NCBI GenBank assembly: GCA_963853835.1
Contig: OY970820.1
Span: 16,047,373-16,111,372, forward strand
Direction: 5' to 3'
DNA length: 64,000 nucleotides
DNA from: Calendula officinalis
Lineage: Eukaryota > Streptophyta > Magnoliopsida > Asterales > Asteraceae
Part shown: in pieces, positions 22,231-33,818 of the stretch
Numbering within the stretch: the first letter of the stretch is position 1
How the letters are laid out: every line of letters begins with the position of its first letter
Program-made: the position numbers and the translations under genes
Notes under the pieces: model-generated
What the model saw: only the letters and a program-made list of their open reading frames with translations
The model's database searches: none
Told to the model about the DNA's origin: nothing

Positions 22231-24702
22231 ACTTTTAATTTGTCTAACATGTCTTTTCTTACCAGATTCATTTTGTTTACCATATAATGACCTAGAGCTC
22301 TGTTTGGATAGTCATCATTAAAGATTTCTTTTCCTTTTCCAATACAGATTGAAAGTTTAGGTGGAATATATTTCATATCAGGGACTTCTGGTAATATTAT
22401 TGATGGAGAGAATAGATGAATTTCATTTTGAGGAATTATCTTGGGGTGTGGAGGAAGTTCACATTCATCTACTTCATACCAGTTCACATTGTCATCAATA
22501 TCAGGTATGACAAGTGGCTGTTGTGGTGTTTTAGGTTTTGTAACAATGATGATCTGTTCTTTCTCAAGAAGCTCAGGAATCTCTTCATCTTCTTCTTCAG
22601 TAGTAACCAAGGTGGTTGCTACTGGTGTGATTGCTGTTGTGATTGCTACTGGTGTACTTTCAGGTTCATACACCACAACTCGTTGTTCTTCATTTACTAT
22701 TGGTGAGGTTGCTATTGGAGTTACTACTGCTAGGGCATCAGTAGTATCCATAAACTCTTCTTCTGGTGCATTTACTACTGGAGTTTCTTTCTCTTTAATA
22801 GGGTCGGTAGTAACAACCTCTTGATCCTTGTTTTCTTCAATTTCCATTGGATCAGTAGTTTCAATGACTTCAGTAGTAACTGGTGAGTTTATTTGTTCTG
22901 CAGTTTGTGATTGGTTTGCAGACACAAATACATCATCATCCAGATTTTCCATTTCTTTATACAGGTTCTCACCAATACTTTGACCTGTTTCACCATGGAC
23001 ATCTTTTAAGTTTAGAAGGGCTGCTGCTGCAATTGATTGATCAATCATCCCTTGAATTTGATCTTTCTCCCCCTTAGTGATCTCAACTTGTTGAGCCTCA
23101 CTACTTGCAATCTTTCTTTGTAAGTTCCTAATCAAATTTGATTGCCTTTGAAGCCTGTGTTCAAACCTCTTCTGTCTTTTGTTCAAGGTGTTTATATAGT
23201 GCTTCATGTAGGTCATGGTTTTCCCTTGATTGTTTAATAAAGTCAGACAATGTTGTACAGTGGTTTTAAGGTTTTCCTTCCTATCCGTCAATTTTGTGGT
23301 TTTAATACTGCCCTCAGCCCCTTTGGGTGGATCATTGGGCTCATTAGGTACATTGGCTTTGAGGTTTTCCACCCTATCCGTCAATTCAGTTTGTTCAGTT
23401 CTACCCTTATCACTTCTTGGTGATAAATTGGGTTGTTTGGACGCTCTCTTCTTCCTAGAAGAAGCAGTAGTGCCCCCCCCTTGTGGTTTCTTGGCACCGG
23501 GGTCCTCTTAGCAACTCCTCAAATTCTGAGTCATCACTAAGAGTTGCCGAGGTCTGGGTCCTATTGATGTTCTCATTAGCCTGTGCACCCACCTTTGGAG
23601 CATCAGTAGTGAGAGCCCTTTCCTCATGCCATCTCTCCTTCCTGGAGGACAACTCTTGGAGTCTGGGGTTTGACTCAATTGGTCCCCTGGTGTCCTTTAA
23701 GGAAGTTCTCTTCCTTTTATAAGTTTTAGAAATTTGTTTGGTTCTGGTCTGGTCTTCCTTAGAGTGAAGAGTAGCACTCTGGGGATTAATTTCATGTACC
23801 TGGGACACTTGCAGGACATCCGTTGGTTCATTTAATTGAGTGGACTGAATGGGTTCTGTTTGGGCTGTATTTGGTGGTGGAGTTGGTTGGGGTTCAATGG
23901 GGTGACTTGAACCTTCTCTAGTTGGGGGATGATCATAGATCATGTTTGAGAATAGTGGAGTATCTTTACCAGAAAATTTAAATTGTTTTCTCATGTTTGC
24001 AAACACCTTTTTATTTAATTCTGGTGTAACAAATCTGTTTTTAGGAAGAGAAAGATTTTAAAGTTCACAGTAAAAAATATGAGTAAGAAATCTTGGATAC
24101 ATTAAAATTTTTGCAGATGACAGATTTCCAAGTATTCCCTCAAATATCATGTTTGAAAAATTAAATACTTATCCTGTGCTCAGACAAACAATAGCAGATG
24201 CTATTGATTTGTTGAATTCATTCCAAGTACTTCTTTTTGGAGAGATACAATGTTGAATAGTATGTACCAAAAACTTCCATTGAGGTGAAAGAAGACCCTT
24301 TTGAAAAGTAACTATATCTGGTCTTCCTTCATACCCCATTTTCTGTAAAGTTTCAACAAGATCTTCCTTTGGAAGAGAGAACATACCTGACTCATCATTG
24401 AGTTGAAGATGATTTCGGATTGATTGTTCAGTGATAATGATCTCCTTTCCATCTACAGTAGACTTGATTTTGGACATATTGGAGTCTTCAACTCTTTCAG
24501 CATTTGTCCAGAAATCAACTAGGTGTTGTTGATATGCTTTAGGATTGATGGTGAGAGCAAACTTTATATATGAGTTCTTTAGGAACATCACAATAGGACG
24601 AAAGTCCTTTGTACCATCTGGATTTCTCAAGAAAGCACACATATTGTGGAATTCAGAAAATTTGAGATCAGTTGTGACTTCGAGTGATTTTAGGGTTGCC
24701 AT
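22231..24702 (-). pseudogene. Post-pol ORF of the Copia element, N-terminal part
   Basis: The ATG at 24702 starts MATLKSLEVTTDLKFSEFHN. The block continues with FALTINPKAYQQHLVDFW and LSPQWKFLVHTIQHCISPK, an N-terminal module I recognise from many extra ORFs of Asteraceae Copia elements. Stops at 24169 and near 24058 and a frame change near 23455 interrupt it, but the same protein clearly goes on (FNFSNMIFEGILGN, KILMYPRFLTHIFY, then a Pro/Ser-rich part, coiled coils near 23150-23330 and an acidic Thr/Val-rich section). At 22231 the LARD-like element cuts the frame; the remaining part is at 13681-14829. The total is about 1200 codons. Function unknown; an env-like role is possible by position only. 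Confidence 0.75.
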
Positions 24703-25204
24703 TCTGCTTGATTTTGATCTGTTGTTATGAATCTTTCAGAGAGAGTGTTCGTTTTGGCACGAATTTCACTTTGGTGAAAGGAATGGAGTTGTTACTGATG
24801 CAGGGTTTTGATCGGATTTTGCAGAGGTTTAGGGTTTAGCGTAGGATTTATCGAATCGAGGAGAAGATAATGCTAAACTAATCTCAGTCAGCTATTTATA
24901 TTTTTTGATTTAACCTGCAAAAAGACCAGAATGTCCTTCGAATAATAACACAACGGCTATTTTCATGAGGGTCAGTAATGTAATTTAAGTATTTTCCAGA
25001 TAACGGTCTATCAGTAGTAACTAAGTATCAGTAGTAGAAACATCAGTAGTAACTATTGTTTTCATACTTACCTAATTTTTACTGAGAAACTCTATCAGTA
25101 CTAAAGTATAGTAGAAGCATACAATAAGTAGTAATAAATAACCAGTAGTAAAAAGAATTTTAAAATTGTACAAAACACTTTACACATGTTTTTCCTTTTA
25201 GACT
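24703..25204. other. Copia spacer between pol and the post-pol ORF
   Basis: Non-coding. Positions 25008-25155 have a cluster of 'cagtagta' words, the motif that recurs through this element. Confidence 0.6.
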
Positions 25205-28200
25205 TAACTTATTAAAATCATTCCAATACTGCTAACCAAAAAGCTGAATTTTCCTACATCAAATGCTTTTGTAAAAAGATCTGCGAATTGATTATCAGTA
25301 TGAATTTTCTCTATTTTAATTAATTTCTTTCCATTGCAATCCCTTATAAAGTGAAATCTAATTTCAATGTGTTTTGTTTTAGAGTGTTTTACTGGATTAT
25401 TTACAATACTGATAGCACTTTGATTATCTATAAAATTGGAGTTTTAAGGATAGAGATACCAAAGTCTAGTAGTTAATTTTGAATCCATAGAACTTTAGCA
25501 CAACAGGCAGATGCAGCTACATACTCTGCTTCAACAGTTGAAGTTGAAACATTGGTTTGTTTCTTGCATTGCCATGACACCAACCTTGATCCAAAGAATT
25601 GACATCCACCAGTAGTAGATTTCCTATCTTGACATTCACCACCATAGTCACTATCTGTGTAGGCTATGAGTTCAAATGGTGATGCATGTGGGTACCAGAG
25701 ACCAAGTGAAGGTTTTCCTTTCAAGTATCTGAAGATTCTTTTGACTGCTTGCAAGTGTAGTTCTTTAGGTCTTGCTTGATACCTTGCACAGACACAAACA
25801 CTATACATAATGTCAGGTCTTGATGCAGTTAAGTACATTAATGAACCTATCATAGATCTGTATATGTGTTCATCTACATCCTCCCCCTCAACATCAGGAT
25901 GTAGGTGTTTGTGAGTTTCCATTGGAGTGCTTGCACTTTTGCTGTCTTTCATTGCAAATTTCTCTAGAATGTCTCTAACATATTTAGATTGATTGATTAA
26001 GATACCATCTGATCTTTGACTGATTTGGAGTCCAAGGAAGAAGTTCATTGGACCCATTGAGCTCATCTTAAACTTGATCTGCATTAGTTCTTCAAATTCT
26101 TTGCATAGTTGATCATTTGTTGATCCAAAGATGATATCATCTACATATATTTGGACCAGTAGAATATCATCTTTGACCTTTCTTGTGAACAGTGTTTTGT
26201 CAATGGCACCTCTCTTAAAGTTGTTCTTCAGTAAATATGAGGACAATGTATCATACCAAGCTCTTGGTGCCTGATGGAGGCCATATAGAACTTTGTCAAG
26301 CTTGTACACATAGTCATCATATTCTGGATATTCAAAACCTGGGGGTTGGCATACATATACTTCTTCTTCAATTTTACCATAAAGGAATGCACTTTTTACA
26401 TCCATTTGGTATACCTTGAATTTCTTATATGAAGCATATGCCAGAAATATTCTTATTGCTTCAATTCTGGCAACAGGAGCATATACTTCATCATAATCAA
26501 TTCCTTCTTCTTGTGTGTATCCTTGGGCTACAAGTCTTGCTTTGTTTTTAATCACTATACCCCTTTCATCTTTCTTATTTCTGAAGATCCATCTTGTGCC
26601 AATAGGTCTTTTTCCCTTTGATAGAGGAACAAGAGTCCATACAGTTTGCAGTTTGAACTGAAGAAGTTCTTCTTGCATTGCTATGATCCAGTTTGAATCT
26701 TTCATAGCTTTTTGAATCTTTTTAGGTTCTTCCTGTGACAGAAAACATTCATACATGTATTCATTAGATATTAAACTTGTGTTACAACCATTTGAATTTA
26801 ATGAAGAATTAAATTTGCTTCTTGTCTGCATGTTTGAATTAACATCACTTAGGACTAGGTCCAAAGGATGATTCTTTTCAATTCTGGTTCCAGGGATTTT
26901 GTCAACAGAGATTTGAGAATCTAGGTTTGACTCATTTGATTCAGGGATTTGTGCATATGTCCATATTTCTTCTTGATTGTTTGCATTTTGTGGAGTTTCA
27001 TCATTACTACTGGTGTCAGTAGTGAAGTTCTCTTCATTGACCTCAGGAGGGTCATTGTTGTTACTGACATCAGTATTGAGTAGATTATCATCACAACTCT
27101 GAGGTTCGGAGTTACTACTGGAATCAGTAGTCTCTTCAGAATTTGTGTTATTACTGGTATCAATGAAATTATGGTTATAAGAGTTACTACTGTCCTCAGT
27201 ATCAACTGTAGGATCAGTATCAACTAAGATATATTTCATGATTTCTTGCCTTCCACTTGATGATGGTCCTACTTGTTGGCTTTGATTGTTTGAATTTCCT
27301 GTATTAAGCTCATAATTGACATCAAAAGATTTGGTTAGATTATCAATGTTAAACAACCAATCTGGACCATTTCCTTGTTCATTCATAAGATTTTCATTAA
27401 AGGATACATTTACACTTTCTTCAATGATCCTTAGCCTTTTGTTGAACACTCTGTAAGATTTGCTTTGAGTTGAGTATCCTACAAATATTCCATCATCTGC
27501 TTTGCAGTCAAATTTACCAATTTGTTCTCTTGTAATTAAAATAGTACAAGGACAACCAAATGATTTTAAGAAACTTATTGATGGTTTTCTTTTATTGAAA
27601 AGTTCATATGGTGTTTTAAAGTGAGGCTTAACTATTAATACCCTGTTCTGAACATAACAAGCAGTATTAACTGCTTCAGCCTAGAAGGTTATTGGTAATT
27701 TTGAATCTGCAAGCATAGATCTGGCTGCTTCAATGATAGTTCTATTTCTTCTTTCAGCTACTCCATTTTGTTATGGAGTTCTTGGTGAGCTGTACTGCCT
27801 GTCAATGCCCTTAAGATCACAAAAATCAATTAGGTTAGTATTTTTAAAGTCAATTCCGTTATCACATCTAATTGCTTTCACTTTGAGATCACTTGTATTT
27901 TCCAGTTTTATAATCAGATTCTTGATCATTTCACTTGTTTCATCTTTGGTCCTAAGAAAGAAGACCTAAGTATATCTGGAAAAATCATCAGTAATAACAA
28001 GGCAGTATTGTTTCTTTCCAATACTCATTACATTTGTAGGTCCAAAAAGATCCATATGTAAGAGATGCAAAGGATTAGAAATAGAATTAATTGCTTTGGT
28101 CTTATGAGAAGTCTTGTGTTGTTTACCTTTTAGGCAGGCAACACAATGATGATCACACATAAATTCTTTTTGTGGTAGACCAACTACCAAATTCTTTTTA

Positions 28201-28703
28201 ACTAAATTGTTCATATTTTTAAAATTTGTGTGACACATCCTTCTATGCCAAAGTTCTGATTCATTTGTGTTTGCCTTAGATATAAAACAGTTGATCTCAT
28301 TTGATGAAATGAGTTCTCCCCCTATATCCAGGCAATACACATTGTTTTTCCGTGGTGTTCTTAAAACAACAAATTTTTCATCTAAAATAAAATCAGGAGA
28401 AAGAATGATGCACTCAACATCTGTGAAAAGAATTTTGTTCTTCTTATCACGGACTTGTGAGACACTAACCAGATTGTATTTAAGCTCAGCAACATAAAAG
28501 ACATCATCAAAAGTGATCTTACCATTTGATAATGTACCTTTACCTGTAATCTTACCTCCTCTAGGATTTTCTCCAAAAGCAACATACCCTCCTTCAAAAG
28601 ACTTGAAATCTCTAAGTATTTGAAGATTTCCAATCATGTGTCTAGAGCATCCACTATCAATATGCCATGTTCTACCTTCTTCAGAGATCTGGATACTCTG
28701 CAC
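25205..28703 (-). pseudogene. Copia pol: protease, integrase, reverse transcriptase, RNase H
   Basis: Reading on the minus strand: protease with the active-site triad DSG (WHIDSGCSRHM) near 28660; integrase zinc finger (ELWHRRMCHTNF...CVACLKGKQHK); integrase core from HMDLFGP near 28040; reverse transcriptase from WIIAMQEEL near 26690 with ARLVAQGYTQEEGIDY, QMDVKSAFLYG and the catalytic IYVDDIIFGS; RNase H with AYTDSDYGG and STVEAEYVA. Three stops in the integrase core replace residues normally W, Q and W (T*VFF, P*QNGV, F*AEAV), each one G-to-A or C-to-T change away. Another stop at 25473 and a nearby frameshift cut RNase H, whose last part runs to about 25205. The linker at 26850-27250 is Asn/Ser/Thr-rich. 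Confidence 0.92.
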
Positions 28704-28717
28704 ATAAAGTAAAAGGA

Positions 28718-30942
28718 TTAGTTAATTTTGGGAACCCAAGCTTGCTTTGTCTTGGGTTCATCCTTTGAAAAGTAAGTCTTTTTAACTGAATGAGTCTTAT
28801 ATGCAGTTTTGTATTTAGTACTGATGTTATTAGTTACTACTGATCTAGGTTTATACCTATAGTTTTTGACTTTTGAAAATTTTACTACTGAAGGACCAGT
28901 AGTGTTTGGGTAATAGGAGTTTTGAGCATAATCAGTAGTGTTTTTGTAGTTATACCAGACAGCATTGTAATTAGGGTTTTTACCAGTAGTAAACCTGGAA
29001 TAGTTTCTACTGATGTTTGAAAACTTTGAAAATTGAGGAAAACGATTTTGTTTTCCATTGTTTTTGAAATAATTGCTTCTGTTTGGACTTTTATACCTGG
29101 TATTTTGCACAAATCGTGGTGCAGTTCTTCCAAATTTATGAGTGTGAGCACATGGTTTATTGAATTCCTTTTGGTTTGGTTTTTTAGATTCCTTTTCTTT
29201 TGTTTCTTTAGTTTGTTTTAGTTGTAAGGCTTTTTCCTTTTCTTTGTTGATTTTGAATTCTTTAAATTCTTGATTGTTAATAGGATTGAAGTGGCAATTT
29301 TTAGCTATGTGGTTAACCTTGTTACAAATTAAACATGATAATTTTGTTGTTTTTGCACTTTCAGGTTTTCTTTGTTCTTTTAACTGATTTAGGTTTCTTT
29401 GATTTCCTCTTCTTAGAATTGTAGGTATATTTTCTGAATTGTATTTGGGAGATTCAATTTGACTTTGGGTTGTATGAAAACTTGTATCATTTGATTCAGT
29501 TCTTTGATCATCATCAGAAGATTCATTTGATTCATTACTGGTTTCAGTTTCAGTTTGACTTTCAATTTTTAAATCATTTAAAACTCTTTCTGTACTTGAT
29601 TTAAGTGGAGGAATAAAATTTGTTGGAGGTGGGACTGCATGATATCCCACTCCATTAATAACTTTTTCTGTAGTTTGATTACTAGTTAATTCATTGACAA
29701 TTTTAGAACTTCTTTCAAATTTTTAATAGTTAGTTTATTATGTTCTAGTTCCATTTGACATTCTTCTAATTTGATCAAAGTTCCTTTTAGTTTCAATTCA
29801 ATATGTTCTTTTTCATATGTGGTTTGCAACAATTCATCTTTTATCTTTTGATCAGTTATTTTATAGATTTTAATTTGGTTTTCTAAATCGGCTATACAAC
29901 CATTGTATTCAATTCTTCTGTTTCTATTTAAAATCATCTCTTTTAGTGTTTCTTTATTAAGTTTTTCTAATTCTTTATATGCTTTAATGCATTAAGGTGT
30001 GCAAGATTTAGAATTTACATCAGTAGTAGAAGGATCAGTAGTAAAGGCCATGAGAGCTTAGTTATGTGCATGTTCTTCTGCTTGGAAGCTCCAGTCATAT
30101 CCTTGTCCTTCTTGAGATACTAAGGCAGTTGAGTTGGACGTGCTGTTTTTGTTGTAGCTTGATCTTTGGTCTTTGCTTGGACATTCTCTGGCAAAGTGAC
30201 CCAGATTGCTACAGTTGTAACATTTAACTTTGGTCTTGTCAAAACCAGCTCTATCACCTTTGTTGTATGATAGATTTTGTCTTCCAGTTCTTTTAAAAAA
30301 ACCTTTTGGTTCTTAGACTCAGCATAGCCATCTGCCCTTTAATATCCATCTCTTCCAAATCATCAGGATTGAGTTGTTCTAAATCCTCACTAATCAATGC
30401 AGTATGCACATGACTAGTGAAGAAAGATTCTCTTGCTATATCTTCAATGCCTGCATTCTTTACAGCGTCCTTACCTGTTCCTGTATTTGAAACAAAAGCA
30501 GCATTGTTTGAAGGTAGATTTGGAGTTTTAGTACTTACCTCAGATTCAAACACTCTCAGTTCATTGTAGAGTTCATCAAGTTCTTTCTCTTATAGTGCAT
30601 CTCCTTGTCTATATATCACAGTATACATAGACCATTCTTCACCTAGAGACCTGAGAAACTTTCTGTTGACATCATCATTGTCTGGTTGATAACCAACTTG
30701 ATTTAGTTCACCAATAAGTTTGTTGAACCTATCAAATACTTGAGATAATGATTCATTCTTCTATCCTTTGAAGTTTTCAAAGTCTTGTTTCAGAACAGAC
30801 TTCATGTTTCTTTTTGTACTCTTTGTGCCAACAAACCTCTTTTCCAGAGCCTGCCATAATTTCTTTGCATCATCATATTCAATAAAGAGATGTTGATAAT
30901 CATTAGGAATGGCAAGCAAGAAGTTACAAGATCTACTAACAT
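28718..30942 (-). pseudogene. Copia gag, 5'-truncated
   Basis: The frame enters directly from the 5' LTR (KLFDHVSRSCNFLLAIP), so the gag N-terminus is missing. A UBN2-type gag block follows (DDAKKLWQALEKRFVGTKS), then a CCHC knuckle CYNCSNLGHFAREC at 30222-30181, a coiled coil (29700-29937) and a second CCHC knuckle, CLICNKVNHIAKNC, near 29337-29290. The last part (28718-29200) is Asn/Tyr/Lys-rich and basic. Stops at 30762-30764 and 30590-30592 and two more near 30060 and 29998 break the frame. Gag forms the cytoplasmic particle that packages element RNA. Confidence 0.85.
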
Positions 30943-31451
30943 GATCGAATAACTTAATCAAGTTATTAGAAACCCAGATCTACTAACACAAGAAGTTACA
31001 GCGGATTAACACTTATGTTATTAGATTAAGAACAATGCAAACTGCAATTGAATAAGAATAAAACGAAGAACACAGTTTATCACAAAAAGCTTCAATGTAT
31101 TAATTCGTTCGATCAATACACGTATGTTTACAATTCATAAGGAACTATATATACTAGTCCTTGAAGCCTAAATTAATAACCTAGGTATTCTATGAATCGA
31201 TTACAATTGAATTACATAAAGATATACATCCTATAACAAACTAAGCTAGAATCTCGGACTCGATCAGCACTATAAATAGAATCAGTAGTATTTGTTGATC
31301 GTCAGTAGTATTCATCATCAGTAGTAACGTCCAAGCTTAGCATTAGTAGTATATAGCATTTCTGCCGCATCAGTACTAACTTCATTCTTCATTGATCAGT
31401 ACCAACTGCAGCATCAGTAATAGAATGATATCTTTGTTTTATATCCCAACA
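30943..31451 (-). repeat. 5' LTR of the Copia element
   Basis: About 98% identical to 13124-13632. The minus-strand end (…GTTATTCGATC) runs straight into gag codons; no PBS or leader lies between. A TATATATA box is at 31146-31153. Confidence 0.9.
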
Positions 31452-32739
31452 CGGCAGTGCTGCGGTTGCCAGATCATGGACCTCGTATTTCACGAGTCTT
31501 ATAAACCGTGAACCAAATTCTTTACGAATACAAACGAATCTCGCAGAAGGATACAATCTTTTAGACCCAATTGCAGTTATCGTTCTTGCAATGGCAGCCG
31601 CCATCGCCATGAGCGGCACCCAGAAAACTTCACTCCTCAACTGGATCGCATCTGCAATCAACACTGTCGTGATTATGTTCGTGATAATTGCAGGTTTTTT
31701 AAACTCAAACACTTCAAACATGAAACCGTTTGCACCATAGGGGGTCGAAGGCGTGTTCCGAGCTGCAGCGATTGTGTATTTTGCCTACGGTGGGTTCGAC
31801 ACCATTGCAACAATGGCGGAAGAAACAAAAAACCCATCACGAGACATACCTTTGGGACTACTCGGTTCAATGTCGATTATTACCATAATTTATTGCTTAA
31901 TGGCGCTTTCGCTAACCATGATGCAAAAGTACACGGAAATCGACCCAAATGCAGCTTATTCGGTTGCATTCGAGAGAGTTGGTAAGAAATGGGCTAAGTA
32001 TCTTGTGGTTCTATGTGCGCTCAAGGGCATGACCACGGTTCTATTGGTTAACTCACTTGGCCAAGCTCGTTATATAACTCATATTGCGCGAGCCCATATG
32101 ATCCCATAATGGTTCGCTTTGGTCCATCCGAAAACAAAAACTCCGATAAACGCTACTTTATTAGTCACCATTTCTAGTGCGTGTATTACTTTCTTTTCGG
32201 GTTTGGATATTTTAGCTAGTTTACTATCCGTGAGCACGCTTTTTGTTTTTGCGATGATGGCGGTTGCACTTATTGTTAGGAGGTATTATGTAAAAGGTGT
32301 CACACCACGATCAAACCTTTTGAAACTAATCGAGTTTTTGTCAATCATTATTTCGTCGTCGATTGGGATTTCGGCTTATTGGGGGTTAGACCCCGGTGGT
32401 TGGGTGGGGTACACGGTAACCGTTCCTTTATGGTTTTTGGGTACGTTAGGGATTTCGTTGCTTTTGCCACAACAACGTACCCCGAAAGTGTGGGGGGTGC
32501 CATTGGTTCCGTGGCTTCCTTCACTTTCAATAGCAACAAATTTGTTTCTTATGGGATCATTGGGTTATATGGCTTTTATTCGGTTCGGTATTTGTACTGT
32601 GATTATGCTGCTTTACTATGTGTTGTTTGGTCTCCATGCCACATATGACATGGCGCATCAACAATCGGAAGTGAAACTGATTGTCATAGAGGAAGGCGGC
32701 GACGACGTCGCCGTAGCCTGTAAGTTGCAACAGAAATGA
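31452..32739 (+). pseudogene. Cationic amino acid transporter (CAT1/5/8-like), 3' fragment
   Basis: This continues the gene begun at 12633. It starts at GSAAVARSWTSYF and runs to the C-terminus through the conserved blocks LLDPIAVIVLAMAAAIA, VYFAYGGFDTIATMAEETKNPSRDIP, ALKGMTTVLLV, GQARYITHIARAHMIP, the VRRYYVKGVTP loop, KVWGVPLVPWLPS and YYVLFGLHATYDMAHQ, with the later membrane segments in between. Two in-frame stops, TAG at 31738 (PFAP*GVEG, normally Tyr) and TAA at 32107 (MIP*WFALVHP, normally Pro), show that the gene is dead independently of the insertion. No introns are seen in either part. Confidence 0.9.
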
Positions 32740-33818
32740 TGGTCTAGCTTTGTGCTCGGTATAAGTGTATCAATGTATTGTATAGTTGTATATGCCTTCA
32801 ACAAAGTACAAGAAGTGCAGTTTACAAAATTGAGCACAAAGTACAAGAAGTGCAGTCCTACGAATGGTGGTTCTATAATTGTACTAATGAGGGTGAAATT
32901 CAAGGTAACAGTGGTTACCGATCAATGAAGTAGTTATTTTTTTAAGTTAATTTCATAAAGTGATGTGGTTCTAAAAGTTTCACATTGGCTTCTGTGATGA
33001 TACGTTAAATCTTGAGGTTTGATCATGTCGTCACGCCATCGTCCAAAGCTTGGGCGTAAGACTTGTATATGCTAAGCTCCAACATGGCTTTCATTTACTC
33101 ATTAAGTTGCGTTTTTAAGTGTATTAAGGTAATTGAACTATATGAGCCTGATATATATAATTAGTTAGTTATAAAAATGGTTGAATAGTCGAAGAAAAGA
33201 GAAAGATTGATGTATTGTGTCATAAATTAGTAATTATGTGTTTTCTTATCTTAATTTGTTTGTATATAATTATATATGTATAGTTACAAGTGATATAGGT
33301 TCGCGCTCCACTGCGATTGTAAGTTCAAAACATTCATGGTATAATCCTTTTCTTGTAAAAAAGTTTTGCTCCATACTTTTTTAATTACATTATACCTCTT
33401 TAAAATTTTACTATAATTGTTTATACCTTTTAAAAATGAAATATAAATTTTCCAGTTTTAGTTTAATTGTACAATATAAGTTTTGAAAATGAATTACAAA
33501 TGTTAATTTATTTGTTTATTAATTAGTAGCGTATGATTATCAATTTTTGGTATATCATATCACAATATTCACTTGTGTATAGTTGACATTATTAAATATG
33601 ATATTCTAATATATGCCCCAACGGCATACAATAGGAATGTTAAATGTTTTTTTATGCCTATGTATTTAATTCATTAAAAACCTTCATTTTCAATTATGAT
33701 AAGAGTAAAAATTAGTATAACATAAAAACATTAATAACTCATTAATATCATTTTACTCTAATTATGAAAATTTTAGTTTATTGAACTTCCATTGTCATAT
33801 TTTATTTATTTTTATTTT
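32740..33818. other. Non-coding region after the CAT pseudogene
   Basis: AT-rich with no ORF of note. Positions 33630-33800 are the second copy of the dispersed repeat at 6565-6740. Confidence 0.6.

Larger units (their letters stand above)
13124..31451 (-). mobile_element. Copia retrotransposon with large post-pol ORF, inserted in the CAT gene
   Basis: Two 509-bp LTRs (13124-13632 and 30943-31451) enclose, reading on the minus strand, gag, protease, integrase, reverse transcriptase, RNase H, a spacer, a long extra ORF, and a polypurine tract. The YVDD-type reverse transcriptase, the integrase-before-RT order and the extra ORF after pol fit the SIRE/Maximus branch; this placement is inference. 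About 10 differences between LTRs (2%) indicate an older insertion than the element nested in it. There is no matching 5-bp target duplication, and there is no PBS after the 5' LTR, so its left and right ends have been rearranged. All coding parts carry stops. Confidence 0.9.
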
